This document shows positions 22,333-31,188 of a stretch of DNA of 34,345 bases, in pieces; position 1 is the first letter of the stretch; each line of letters begins with the position of its first letter. Made by a program: the position numbers and the translations under genes. Below the pieces are notes generated by a model. The model had not been told where the DNA came from. It saw nothing but the letters and a program-made list of their open reading frames with translations, and did not search any database. The stretch comes from an uncultured Clostridia bacterium. GTDB lineage: Bacteria; Bacillota; Clostridia; Christensenellales; Aristaeellaceae. The DNA is taken from contig CAKUFI010000024.1 of NCBI GenBank assembly GCA_934647305.1, positions 1 through 34,345 on the forward strand, read 5' to 3'.

Positions 22333-23645
22333 TGTTGTATCGCCTCCCCTGTCAGGTCGTATTCGCTCGCGCCGGTGATGTGCACAGTCACGTATTCGCC
22401 CGGCTTGAGCTTCTTTTGAGAGGTAAAGAGCACCTTGCCGTCCACCTCGGGCGCCTCCATGAGCGAGCGGCCGTAGTACCTGCCGTGCCGGAAGCCCTCG
22501 ACCAGCACCTCGTCCGTTTCGCCCACGCGCGAGCGCATAACCTCGGCGGAAATCTGCTGCTGCAGCGTCATCAGCCGGTCCAGGCGCTCCTGCTTGACCG
22601 CCTCGTCGATCTGCTCAGGCATCGCGGCGGCCGGCGTGTTCTCCTCCGGGCTGTAGGCGAACGCGCCCAGCCGGTCGAAGCGGGTCTCCTTCACGAACTC
22701 GAGCAGCTCCTCGAATTCCTCCTCGGTCTCGCCCGGGAATCCCACGATCATCGTTGTGCGCACGATAATGCCCCGCTGCCTGCACCCGGCAAGAAGCCGC
22801 TTGATCATCTGACTGTCGCCCCGGCGGTTCATCGCCCTGAGCAGCCGGTCGTTGATGTGCTGCAGCGGCAGGTCGAGGTACTTGGCGCACTTGGGCAGCG
22901 ACGCGATCGCGTCCAGCAGCTCGTCGTTCACCGTGTCCGGATAGCAGTAGAGCACCCGTACCCAGTGGATGCCCTCGATGGCCGACACGTCCGCGAGCAG
23001 GTTTTTGAGCAGCAGCGGTTTTCCCTCGAAGTCGCTGCCGTAGCGGGAGGTGTCCTGCGCGATGAGCGTCACCTCGGTCACACCCTTTTTGGCCAGGTCG
23101 CGGCACTCCTCCACGATGTCGTCATAGGGCCTGGAGCGATACCTGCCGCGGATCAGCGGGATGGCGCAGTAGGTGCAGCGGTTGTCGCAGCCGTCGCTGA
23201 TCTTGACGTAGGCCGAGTAGGGCGGGGTGGTCAGCACGCGGTCGCTCTTGTAGAAGCGGTCGCCCTCGCCGATGGCCAGCGGCCGTTCACCCTTTTGCGC
23301 CTCGTCGATCACCTCGAAGATGCGCTTGTAGTCGGCCACGCCCATGAAGCCGTCCGCCTCGCCCAGCGCCTCGCGGAGCTCCTCGCCGTAGCGCTGCGCC
23401 AGGCAGCCGGTGGCCAGCAGGAGCTTGAGCCGCCCGGTCTGTTTGTATTCGGCCATCTCCAGCAGCGTGTCGATCGATTCCTCCTTGGCCGACTGGATGA
23501 AGCCGCAGGTGTTGACGATGATGATCTCGGCCTCTTTCGGGTCGTCCACGATCTGGTAGCCCCTCTCGCGCAGCTGGCCCAGCAGCATTTCGGAATCGAC
23601 GCGGTTCTTCGAGCATCCCAGGGAAACCAGTCCCACAGTTTTCAC
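22329..23645 (-). CDS. rimO: Ribosomal protein S12 methylthiotransferase RimO
   Basis: A 438-residue radical-SAM enzyme that adds a methylthio group to an aspartate of ribosomal protein S12. The N-terminal cluster cysteines are C11, C47 and C81, and the radical-SAM motif CDNRCTYC is at 153-160. A C-terminal TRAM domain ends the protein. The start is GTG at 23645 with GGAGGAA about 7 nt upstream. It lies 30 bp downstream of ftsK and overlaps pgsA. Confidence 0.95.
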   Translation of the reverse strand: MKTVGLVSLGCSKNRVDSEMLLGQLRERGYQIVDDPKEAEIIIVNTCGFIQSAKEESIDTLLEMAEYKQTGRLKLLLATGCLAQRYGEELREALGEADGFMGVADYKRIFEVIDEAQKGERPLAIGEGDRFYKSDRVLTTPPYSAYVKISDGCDNRCTYCAIPLIRGRYRSRPYDDIVEECRDLAKKGVTEVTLIAQDTSRYGSDFEGKPLLLKNLLADVSAIEGIHWVRVLYCYPDTVNDELLDAIASLPKCAKYLDLPLQHINDRLLRAMNRRGDSQMIKRLLAGCRQRGIIVRTTMIVGFPGETEEEFEELLEFVKETRFDRLGAFAYSPEENTPAAAMPEQIDEAVKQERLDRLMTLQQQISAEVMRSRVGETDEVLVEGFRHGRYYGRSLMEAPEVDGKVLFTSQKKLKPGEYVTVHITGASEYDLTGEAIQQ

Positions 23646-23675
23646 GTTCGTGTTCCTCCACTTATTCTACTAATC

Positions 23676-26600
23676 TTATTGCTTGTTGTCGCCGTACAGG
23701 GCGTTGTACTGCTCGCGGGTCATGAGCACCTGGCGGGGCTTCGCGCCCTCGGACTGGCTGACCACGCCGCGCTCGGCCATGTCGTCGATCAGCCGGCCCG
23801 CCCGGGCGTAGCCGATGCGCAGCCGCCGCTGCAGCATGGAGATGGACATCTGGCCGGCCTCGACCGCCATCTCGATGGCCTGGGGCAGCAGCTCGTCCGC
23901 GCCGGAGTCCTTGTCGTCCTCCGCGCCCGGATCGGGCGCCTCGCCGTCGTCGGGGCGGTTCATGTGGTCGATGACGTCCTCGTCGTAGTCCGCGTCGTGG
24001 CGCGCCTTGATGTACTCCACGATGCTTGCGACCTCCTCGTCGCTGACCCACGCGCCCTGCACGCGCTGCATCTTGTTGTTGCCATTGGGCGCGAAGAGCA
24101 TGTCGCCGCGGCCCAGCAGCTTTTCCGCGCCGCCCACGTCGAGTATCGTGCGGCTGTCCACGTAGCTGGACGTGGTGAAGGCGATTCGCGCCGGAATGTT
24201 GGCCTTGATCGTGCCGGTGATGACGTTGACCGACGGGCGCTGGGTGGCGATGACCAGGTGAATGCCGGCCGCGCGGGCCAACTGCGCCAGGCGGCAGATC
24301 GCGTCCTCGACCTCGCCGGGCGCGACCATCATCAGGTCGGCCAGCTCGTCGATGATGATGACGATCTGCGGCATGGGCTTTTCGTCGGGGGCGAGCGAGG
24401 CGTTGTAGCCCTTGATGTTGCGCACGCTGCGCTCGGCGAACTTGCGGTACCGAAGCGTCATCTCGGCCACCGCCCAGTTGAGCGCGCCCGCCGCCTTCTT
24501 GGGGTCGGTCACGACCGGGGTGAGCAGGTGGGGGATGCCGTTGTAGGTGGACAGCTCGACCACCTTGGGATCGACCATGATCAGGCGCACCTCGTCGGGG
24601 GTGGCGCGGTAGAGAATCGAGCAGATGATGCAGTTGATGCACACCGATTTGCCCGAGCCGGTCGCGCCGGCGATCAGCACGTGAGGCATCTTGGCGATGT
24701 CGCCCACGATGCAGCGCCCGCCGTTGTCCTTGCCCACGCCGAAGGCCAGCCGGGAGGGGTTCTTGCGCGCCTCCTGGCTCTCGAGCACCTCGCGCAGGGG
24801 CACGGTTTCCACCGTGTCGTTGGGAATCTCGATGCCCACCGCCGCCTTGCCCGGAATGGGCGCCTCGATGCGGATGCTGGGCGCGGCCAAGTTGAGCGCG
24901 ATGTCGTCGGCCAGCGCCGTGATGCGGCTGACCTTGATGCCCGGGGCAGGGTAGACCTCGAAGCGGGTGACGGCCGGGCCGTGCGCGATGCCGGTCAGCT
25001 CGACGCTGATGCCGAAGCTCTTGAAGGTCTCGATCAGCTTCTGCGCCTTCTTCTGGTCGGCCTGCTCGTTGTTGTTGACCTTGGCGGGCTTGGGCGCGGA
25101 GAGCAGATCGACCGGCGGGTAGTTGTATTCGATCAGCTCGACCTTCTGCGCGAATTCCTCGTGCGGGTCGTTGAGGATCGGCGTGCCGTCCAGCCTGCGC
25201 TCCGGCTCGATCTTCAGCGCCTGGGTGTCCGAGGCGTAGCTGTCCGGGGGCAGTATGTCCTTCACCGGCTGGCCCAGCACCCTGCGGTGCCGCTCATGCT
25301 CGGCCGGCTTTTCAAGCGCCGCGGCGGAGGGGAAGACAACCGGTTTTTCGTCCATTTCGTCTGTCTCGTCCGCCTGGGGCGTTTCCTCGTCCTCTTCAGG
25401 CTCGTCGTCCCCGCGCCGGCTGCCGAACAGCGGCGAGGGCTCGTCGTCGTCCTCATCGTCAAAGGAGAACAGCGAGGGCTGCGGCGCGGCCGCTTCGTGC
25501 GCCTCGGGCATTGTTTCAGGCCCGTTTTCCGGCTCGCATACGTCCTCGGCTTCCTCTTCCTCCGGCGCTTCTTCGGGCTCAGGCTGCGCGATCGCTTCGG
25601 GAATATCCTCAGGCGCTTCCTCCTCTTCTTCGTCCTCCTCGTCCGGCGTGTTCACCGGCAGGGGGCGCAGCGTGCCGTCCGACACGGGGGGCACATCGAC
25701 GGGCGGAATGTCCTCGATGGGGGAGGAAATGTCCTCCGCTTCGTCCTGCGGCTCGTCCTTTTTGTGGAACAGGCGGGACATGAAGCCCTGCTTCGGCTCG
25801 TCATAGAACTCGTCCTGCGCCTCGTCCGCCTCCTCGAAGGGATCGGGCATGTCGGGCGCGGCCGGCTCCTCGGGCGCGGCGGAGAAGGCGGTTTCGGGCG
25901 TGATGGCCTGCCCGCCCATGATCTTTCGCTCGCGCTTGTTTTTATTCTTCATGTATTCGGGCACCTCGAGCGGCTTTGCGCCCTTGCGGATAATCAGCTC
26001 GCCCGGGTCGCGCGCGGGGGCCGGCTCAGACTTCTTAGGCGACAGCGGCTGGTCCCAGTCGCCCCAGTCGCCGCCCTGCGCCTGCTGCTCGGCCAGCCGC
26101 TGTGCGCGAGCCTGCTCGTGCAGCTGAACGCGCTCCTCGCGCTTCTGGCGGTACTCGGCCCGCCCGTTCTCGAAGCGCTCGCGGGCCTGCTCGCCCAGCC
26201 TTCTCAGGGAAATCTGCTTGATCCATACCACGCAGCCCGCAAACAGGAAAAACAGCGCGATCAGCCCGGTCCACTGGTTGCCCAGCAGGCTGTAGGCCGG
26301 GTAGGCGAGCAGCGCTCCCAGCGCGCCGGTGCCCTTGCGGGTGAAGAAGGATTCCTGGATGAAATTCAGGTAGCTGTCGATCTGCATGCCCAGCAGGATT
26401 TCCTTCGCGTAGAACACGTGCACCATCGCAAACGCCAGCAGCACCGCCACGAACATCAGCAGGATCCGCCCGGTATCGTATTTTTTCTTTCCCGCGAAGC
26501 CCACCAGGATGCCGATCCACAAAAGCAGCATCGGAATCAGCCACGAGAATACGCCCGCCAGGCCCAGAAGCAGCGCCTTGATCGCGTTGGTCGCCGGGTC

Positions 26601-26765
26601 GCCGGTAATCAGCACCGCCAGCGATACCGCCGCCAGTCCCACCAGGCCCAGCCCGATCAGCTCGGTCGCCGAAATGCCGGACGCGGCCTGCTTCTGATTC
26701 GCCTTGCCCCGGGTCTGCTTCGCGCCGCCGCGGGGCTTGCCCGCCGTTTTTTTCTGTGCCGCCAT
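23676..26765 (-). CDS. ftsK: DNA translocase FtsK/SpoIIIE
   Basis: A 1029-residue membrane-anchored DNA pump for chromosome segregation at the septum. A basic N-terminus is followed by four to five membrane segments (about 34-183) and a very long acidic, Pro/Glu-rich linker (about 190-540). The motor has Walker A GATGSGKS near 700 and Walker B IVIIIDELADLMM near 805. The gamma winged helix (about 965-1025, LRIGYARAGRLIDDM) reads orientation sequences. ATG 26765 follows GGGAGG by 6 nt. It could serve both vegetative division and sporulation. It heads ftsK-rimO-pgsA. Confidence 0.95.
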   Translation of the reverse strand: MAAQKKTAGKPRGGAKQTRGKANQKQAASGISATELIGLGLVGLAAVSLAVLITGDPATNAIKALLLGLAGVFSWLIPMLLLWIGILVGFAGKKKYDTGRILLMFVAVLLAFAMVHVFYAKEILLGMQIDSYLNFIQESFFTRKGTGALGALLAYPAYSLLGNQWTGLIALFFLFAGCVVWIKQISLRRLGEQARERFENGRAEYRQKREERVQLHEQARAQRLAEQQAQGGDWGDWDQPLSPKKSEPAPARDPGELIIRKGAKPLEVPEYMKNKNKRERKIMGGQAITPETAFSAAPEEPAAPDMPDPFEEADEAQDEFYDEPKQGFMSRLFHKKDEPQDEAEDISSPIEDIPPVDVPPVSDGTLRPLPVNTPDEEDEEEEEAPEDIPEAIAQPEPEEAPEEEEAEDVCEPENGPETMPEAHEAAAPQPSLFSFDDEDDDEPSPLFGSRRGDDEPEEDEETPQADETDEMDEKPVVFPSAAALEKPAEHERHRRVLGQPVKDILPPDSYASDTQALKIEPERRLDGTPILNDPHEEFAQKVELIEYNYPPVDLLSAPKPAKVNNNEQADQKKAQKLIETFKSFGISVELTGIAHGPAVTRFEVYPAPGIKVSRITALADDIALNLAAPSIRIEAPIPGKAAVGIEIPNDTVETVPLREVLESQEARKNPSRLAFGVGKDNGGRCIVGDIAKMPHVLIAGATGSGKSVCINCIICSILYRATPDEVRLIMVDPKVVELSTYNGIPHLLTPVVTDPKKAAGALNWAVAEMTLRYRKFAERSVRNIKGYNASLAPDEKPMPQIVIIIDELADLMMVAPGEVEDAICRLAQLARAAGIHLVIATQRPSVNVITGTIKANIPARIAFTTSSYVDSRTILDVGGAEKLLGRGDMLFAPNGNNKMQRVQGAWVSDEEVASIVEYIKARHDADYDEDVIDHMNRPDDGEAPDPGAEDDKDSGADELLPQAIEMAVEAGQMSISMLQRRLRIGYARAGRLIDDMAERGVVSQSEGAKPRQVLMTREQYNALYGDNKQ

Positions 26766-26787
26766 GAATTGCCTCCCGTATCGAAAT

Positions 26788-26872
26788 GAGGATACCATCC
26801 TCTTGTATATGCAGAATGCCATGCGCATATTTTACCATCTACCATTATACAGCCCTTGCGTAAAAAACACAA
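26788..26872 (-). promoter_or_regulatory. ftsK promoter and leader hairpin
   Basis: Minus strand: -35 TTGTGT (26867-26872), 17-nt spacer, -10 TATAAT (26844-26849). The leader holds GAGGAT-GGT-ATCCTC (26788-26802), a 6-bp hairpin with a 3-nt loop ahead of the ribosome site. Confidence 0.7.
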
Positions 26873-26957
26873 GCGCGGATCGGCCGCATTTCGGCGAATC
26901 GCGGAGGGAACGGGGCGCAGGTCTGAACGATTCGTCAATTATCTGTGCGATTGGGAC

Positions 26958-26986
26958 TTGAATTGCGCAGGGTTTTCCGGTACAAT
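26958..26986 (+). promoter_or_regulatory. Promoter of uxaC
   Basis: -35 TTGAAT (26958-26963), 17-nt spacer, -10 TACAAT (26981-26986), about 65 bp upstream of the start codon. No catabolite-response element is evident to me. Confidence 0.65.
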
Positions 26987-27053
26987 AAGCAGTGGAAGCG
27001 TGTCCTTCCGCGAAGATGTATCTGAAAAAATCTCACATAAAGGAGCGAAAACC

Positions 27054-28454
27054 ATGAAGGCGTTTATGGACGAAAACTTTCTGCTGAGCACTCCCTGCGC
27101 GCAGCACCTGTACCACGACTATGCCGAGCATATGCCGATCTACGACTATCACTGCCACCTCAGCCCGAAGGAGATCGCCGAAAACATCCAGTTCCGCAAC
27201 ATCGGCCACCTGATGCTGGGCGGCGACCATTACAAGTGGCGCGCGATGAGCGCCTACGGCTACGACAACGATTTCATCCGCACCTCGGGCGACTACGAGC
27301 GCTTCATGGCCTTTGCCAAGGCGATGCCCATGATGATCGGCAATCCGATGTATCACTGGACGCACCTGGAGCTCAAGCGCGTGTTCGGCATCACCGAGCC
27401 GCTGAGCGAGAAGACCGCCCAGAGCATCTGGGACCGCGCCAACGCGATGCTCGCCACCGACGAGTTCCGCGCCCGCCGCCTGATCGAAAAGTTCAACGTG
27501 GCGCTGGTTTGCACCACCGACGACCCGACCGACAGCCTCGAATACCACAAGGCGCTGGCGCAGGACGAGAGCTTCAAGGTAAAGGTGCTGCCCGCCTTCC
27601 GCCCGGACAAGGCGGGCAACGTGGAGCGCGCCGGCTTCAGGGAGTACATCGAGAAGCTGGCCGAGGTTTCCGGCCGCAGCATCCACAGCGTGCAGGACGT
27701 GATCGACGCGCTGGACAGCCGCGTGGAGTACTTCCACCAGGTGGGCGCGCGCATCTCCGACCACGGCCTGGACACTGTGCCCGCCTTCAACGAGGATCCC
27801 CGCCTGGCGCAGACCGCCTTTGAAAAGGCCATGCGCGGCGAGACGGTCTCCCCCTGCGAGCGCGACGCCTACCGCAGCGTGCTGCTGGTGGCGCTGGGCG
27901 AAATGTACAACAAGCGCGGCTGGGCGCAGCAGTACCACATGAACGCCCTGCGCAACAACAACACCCCCGCCTTCCGTCAGTTCGGCCCGGACACCGGCTA
28001 TGACTCGGTGGACGACACCCTGATCGCGCACAATCTCTCCCGCCTGCTCGACGCGCAGGAGTCCCGCGGCGCGCTGCCCAAGACCGTGCTCTACAGCCTG
28101 AACCCCGCCGCCAACTATGTCATCGCCTCGATGGCCGGCAACTTCCAGGGCAATGTCCCCGGCAAGATCCAGATGGGCAGCGGCTGGTGGTTCTGCGATC
28201 AGCGCGACGGCATGATCGAGCAGATGAAGGCGCTTTCTCAGATCGGCCTGATCAGCCGCTTCATCGGCATGCTGACCGACAGCCGCTCCTTCGTCAGCTA
28301 TCCCCGCCACGAGTACTTCCGCCGCATACTGTGCGACGTGATCGGCGGCTGGGTTGAGAACGGCGAGTATCCCTGCGATGAGGAGACGCTCAGGCAGGTG
28401 ATCGAGGGCATCTGCTTCAACAACGCGAAGGAATACTTCGGTATCGAGCTGTAA
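27054..28454 (+). CDS. uxaC: Glucuronate/galacturonate isomerase UxaC
   Basis: A 467-residue enzyme that converts D-glucuronate to D-fructuronate (and galacturonate to tagaturonate), the entry step of hexuronate use. The family signature IYDYHCHLSPKEIAENIQF is at about 26-44, and LVCTTDDPTDSLEYH and GSGWWFCDQRDGM are present further on. Length is standard. Ribosome site AAGGAG is 7 nt from the ATG. It shares a transcript with the SGNH-type hydrolase downstream; no other uronate genes (uxaA, uxaB, kdgK) are nearby. Confidence 0.95.
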   Translation: MKAFMDENFLLSTPCAQHLYHDYAEHMPIYDYHCHLSPKEIAENIQFRNIGHLMLGGDHYKWRAMSAYGYDNDFIRTSGDYERFMAFAKAMPMMIGNPMYHWTHLELKRVFGITEPLSEKTAQSIWDRANAMLATDEFRARRLIEKFNVALVCTTDDPTDSLEYHKALAQDESFKVKVLPAFRPDKAGNVERAGFREYIEKLAEVSGRSIHSVQDVIDALDSRVEYFHQVGARISDHGLDTVPAFNEDPRLAQTAFEKAMRGETVSPCERDAYRSVLLVALGEMYNKRGWAQQYHMNALRNNNTPAFRQFGPDTGYDSVDDTLIAHNLSRLLDAQESRGALPKTVLYSLNPAANYVIASMAGNFQGNVPGKIQMGSGWWFCDQRDGMIEQMKALSQIGLISRFIGMLTDSRSFVSYPRHEYFRRILCDVIGGWVENGEYPCDEETLRQVIEGICFNNAKEYFGIEL

Positions 28455-28470
28455 GGAGGTACGTACACCC

Positions 28471-29286
28471 ATGCTCAAGGTTCTTTCGATCGGCAACAGC
28501 TTCTCGGACGACGCTCAGGCATGGGCGCACGAGGTGTTCGCCTCGGCCGGAGAGGAGGCGCTGTTCGGCAACCTGTACATCGGCGGCTGCTCGCTGGAGC
28601 GCCACCTGCACAACGCCAAGACCGGCGAGGCGGCCTACAGCTACCGCCGCAACATGGTCACCATGGGCGACGAGGGCACCGCGACATTGGACACCGGTCT
28701 GCTCGACGAGGACTGGGACTACGTCACCTTCCAGCAGGCCAGCCACTTCAGCGGCCAGTGGCCCACCTACGAGCCCTACCTGCGCCCCCTGGCCGACTAC
28801 GTGCGCAGGCGCTGCCCGAACGCGAAATTCGCCGTGCACCAGACCTGGGCCTACGAGCAGGACTGCGCCCACCCGGGCTTTGCGCATTACGAAAACAGCC
28901 AGGCCCGGATGTACGTCGCGCTGCACGAGTGCTACGACCGCGCCGCAAAGCTCCTGGACGCGCCGGTCATCCCCTGCGGAGACGCCGTGCAGATCGCCCG
29001 CGCGCTGCCGCCCTTCGACTATGCCCACGGCGGCAAGTCGCTCAACCGCGACGGCTTTCACCTGAGCCTGGTCGGCGGACGATACCTGGCCGCGCTGGTC
29101 TGGTTCGGCTTCTTCACCGGCCGCTCGCCGGAGGAGGTCGCCTTCGTGCCCGAGCGCAAAACCTGGCAGTACGCCGGCATGAAGGACGAAAAACCGCAGC
29201 TTCGGCTCTTCTCCCGCGAAGCCCTGACGGCCGAGGAGGTCGCCGCGCTCAGGCAGGCCGCGGCCCGCGTGACGGCCCACACCTGA
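28471..29286 (+). CDS. DUF4886/SGNH-hydrolase-like protein
   Basis: A 271-residue cytoplasmic protein of the DUF4886 group, related to SGNH esterases. The nucleophile block is IGNSFSDDA (7-15, Ser10) and the terminal catalytic pair DGFHLS carries Asp194 and His197; GDAVQIARAL precedes it. No signal peptide is seen. It starts 16 bp after uxaC with AAGGAGGT. An esterase that removes acyl groups from uronate-containing oligosaccharides would fit the operon (inference only). Confidence 0.8.
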   Translation: MLKVLSIGNSFSDDAQAWAHEVFASAGEEALFGNLYIGGCSLERHLHNAKTGEAAYSYRRNMVTMGDEGTATLDTGLLDEDWDYVTFQQASHFSGQWPTYEPYLRPLADYVRRRCPNAKFAVHQTWAYEQDCAHPGFAHYENSQARMYVALHECYDRAAKLLDAPVIPCGDAVQIARALPPFDYAHGGKSLNRDGFHLSLVGGRYLAALVWFGFFTGRSPEEVAFVPERKTWQYAGMKDEKPQLRLFSREALTAEEVAALRQAAARVTAHT

Positions 29287-29308
29287 ATAATCGCAGAACA
29301 TATACAGA

Positions 29309-29345
29309 CGTTCCCTCAGGCACATTGCCCGAGGGAGCGGTTTTT
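29309..29345 (+). terminator. Terminator of the uxaC operon
   Basis: CGTTCCCTC-A-GGC pairs with GCC-C-GAGGGAGCG around ACATT, followed by GTTTTT. It starts about 22 bp after the stop codon. Confidence 0.85.
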
Positions 29346-29373
29346 CAGCCTGGCGGCAGTCGGCCCCGCCCGA

Positions 29374-29496
29374 GTCGGCAGTGCCGACATATGTTTTCCG
29401 GGAATCCGGAAAACCGAAGAAACCAGCCGCTTGAATTTATGGCGGCTGGTTTCGTGTTTTACTCGGCGGCAGCAAGTGGCTGTCGGCCCTGCCGAC
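29374..29496 (+). repeat. Three-hairpin unit, copy f
   Basis: GTCGGCAGTGCCGAC (29374-29388), palindrome GTTTTCCGG (29393-29401)/CCGGAAAAC (29406-29414), hairpin with perfect 12-bp stem GAAACCAGCCGC (29419-29430; complement 29442-29453) and loop TTGAATTTATG, linker GGCGGCAGCAAGTGG, GTCGGCCCTGCCGAC (29482-29496). Confidence 0.9.
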
Positions 29497-29683
29497 CGGC
29501 AGCATGTGGGTGCAGGCTCAGCCTGCCGGCCGCCAAAGGGACCAGGGGAGCTTGCGATGCCTGTCTTATGCCTGCGTTGCGTGGCCCCCGCGGCAGCAAG
29601 TGGCTGTCGGCCCTGCCGACCGGCAGCAACCGGCTGTCGGCCCTGCCGACCGGCAGCAAGTGGGTGCAGGCTCAGCCCGCCGA
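29497..29683. repeat. Linker-palindrome array with a partial long-repeat module
   Basis: GCAGGCTCAGCCTGC, then the GGCCGCCAAAGGGACC module (about 29524-29592), then three further GGCAGCAA-N5 linkers followed by GTCGGCCCTGCCGAC twice and GCAGGCTCAGCCCGC. Confidence 0.8.
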
Positions 29684-29847
29684 GTCGGCAGTGCCGACAT
29701 ATGTTTTCCGGGAATCCGGAAAACCGAAGAAACCAGCCGCTTGAATCTATGGCGGCTGGTTTCGTGTTTTACTCGGCGGCAGCAACCGGCAGTCGGCCCA
29801 GCCGACCGGCAGCATGTGGAACCGGGCACTGCCCGGCCCAGCCGACC
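29684..29847 (+). repeat. Three-hairpin unit, copy g, plus trailing palindromes
   Basis: Nearly identical to copy f over about 95 bp: palindromes at 29684-29698 and 29703-29724, hairpin stems 29729-29740 and 29752-29763 with loop TTGAATCTATG, then GTCGGCCCAGCCGAC (29792-29806). It is followed by CCGGGCACTGCCCGG up to the next stop codon. Confidence 0.9.
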
Positions 29848-31188
29848 TCAGTCTGCGGTATATGCCCAGACGCCCTTCATCTGCTCCGCGAGGGTCTGCG
29901 CGTCCCAGGCCTTGGCGCTGTTCAGGGGGCTGTTGGAGTCGTTCACCAGCACCTTCCCGTCCTTGTCCAGGCCGGTCAGCACGATGAAATGGCCGGTATA
30001 GGTGAAATCGCCCGGCTTCATCGAGGCGATCAGGATCTTGCCCTCGGCGAGCGCTTCGGTCAGGTACTCCGCGGAGACCGTGCCCTTTTCCACGCTCAGG
30101 CCGTAATGCCTGGCCCCGTCGCTCATCAGGCTCCACGAGGTGCCCGCGCCCGGCGTGTACCAGCCCTGCTCCTCGCAGTACTGCGCGACGGCGTAGGGCG
30201 TGACCGAGGTATTGCCGGTCAGGCCGCACACCACCATCGACAGGCAGGTGGGTCCGCAGCCGTTCGTGCCGAAAAAGCCCCCGCCGTAGTCGGTATACCC
30301 CCAGCGCTCATCCCACTGGATAAACAGCGGCACGACGCCCTTCGTCACCTCGCCCGACACGTCCATCGACGGGTGCGCGTTCCGGGCGCGCGGATAGTCG
30401 TCCACGAACGAGGCCGCCTCCGGATACTTCTGCTTGAACACCTGCAGGCTCTCCGGAATGGGCACGGGCGGCTCAGGCTGCCGTACGCAGGTATACAGTA
30501 CCAGTCCCGAGGCCAGCAGTCCCACCGGCAGCACAAGGCAGGCAAGCCGGCAGGCCGCACGGCGCGGACGCCGGTTCGGTTCGCGCCATTTCAGGCCGGT
30601 CGGCACGGCGTTTGGCGCGTTTTCGGCGTGCCCTGCTTCGGCGGTGTTTCGCAGAGGCTCATTCTGCTGAGGGGCGGCAAGGCTGCGCTGCGCTGCCTCG
30701 GGCGCGGCGGGAGGAATCGCTTCCGCGGCCTGCCCGGGCAGTGCGGCCGATTCGACCTGTTTCGCGGGTTTCAGTCCGGCGCGTTTCCGGGCGCGCAGCC
30801 GAAGAATCAGGCATCCGGCCAGGTACAGCGCGCCGACCGGCAGCGTCTCCTCCTCGCTCAGCAGGCATACCTCAACCACGCTGCCCAGCAGGCCGACCAG
30901 TCCCAGTCCCGCCGCGACCACCCGGACGAGCCCCCATCCCCAGCCCTTCGCCGGGCGCGAGAGCACCAGCCCCACAATCCACAGCCCCGCGTACACGAAG
31001 CACAGCAGCAGCCCTTCATTGCTCGTCAGGCCGCAGCGACTGGCGCAGACTGCCTCAAAGGCGAACAGGCCCGCCGCGAAAATGACCGCGTAGAGCGCGA
31101 TTTTGAGCAGATTCCGGCCCGATTCTGACCGCCTGGAACCCCTATTTTGCCCGCCGCAGCGCGCGGCGTCTACTCTGTCGTTCCTCAT
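29848..31188 (-). CDS. Membrane protein with C39-like cysteine peptidase domain
   Basis: A 446-residue protein. The N-terminal part has about four hydrophobic segments (27-48, 58-77, 84-110, 117-131), then a Pro/Ala/Glu-rich linker and another membrane helix at about 213-233. The C-terminal domain (about 245-446) faces outward by prediction and resembles peptidase C39_2: TNGCGPTCLSMV with Cys311, TGHFIVLTGLD with His400, and VNDSNSP with Asp417. ATG 31188 follows AAGGAGA; an ATG 39 bp upstream lacks a site. Such domains cleave peptides or leader sequences, but no peptide or ABC exporter is adjacent, so the target is unknown. Confidence 0.75.
   Translation of the reverse strand: MRNDRVDAARCGGQNRGSRRSESGRNLLKIALYAVIFAAGLFAFEAVCASRCGLTSNEGLLLCFVYAGLWIVGLVLSRPAKGWGWGLVRVVAAGLGLVGLLGSVVEVCLLSEEETLPVGALYLAGCLILRLRARKRAGLKPAKQVESAALPGQAAEAIPPAAPEAAQRSLAAPQQNEPLRNTAEAGHAENAPNAVPTGLKWREPNRRPRRAACRLACLVLPVGLLASGLVLYTCVRQPEPPVPIPESLQVFKQKYPEAASFVDDYPRARNAHPSMDVSGEVTKGVVPLFIQWDERWGYTDYGGGFFGTNGCGPTCLSMVVCGLTGNTSVTPYAVAQYCEEQGWYTPGAGTSWSLMSDGARHYGLSVEKGTVSAEYLTEALAEGKILIASMKPGDFTYTGHFIVLTGLDKDGKVLVNDSNSPLNSAKAWDAQTLAEQMKGVWAYTAD

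Noticed and set aside
22332..26789. A 1485-codon open frame on the plus strand opposite ftsK and rimO
   Set aside because: It is antisense to two unmistakable genes. Long open antisense frames are expected where GC-rich codon use avoids stops, and its His/Val/Gly/Arg-rich translation fits that artefact.
27033..28496. A 487-codon minus-strand frame opposite uxaC
   Set aside because: Antisense shadow of a certain gene.
29460..29700. CRISPR-like array of regularly spaced short repeats
   Set aside because: The linker-palindrome pairs are contiguous and without unique spacers of constant length, and no cas gene is present.
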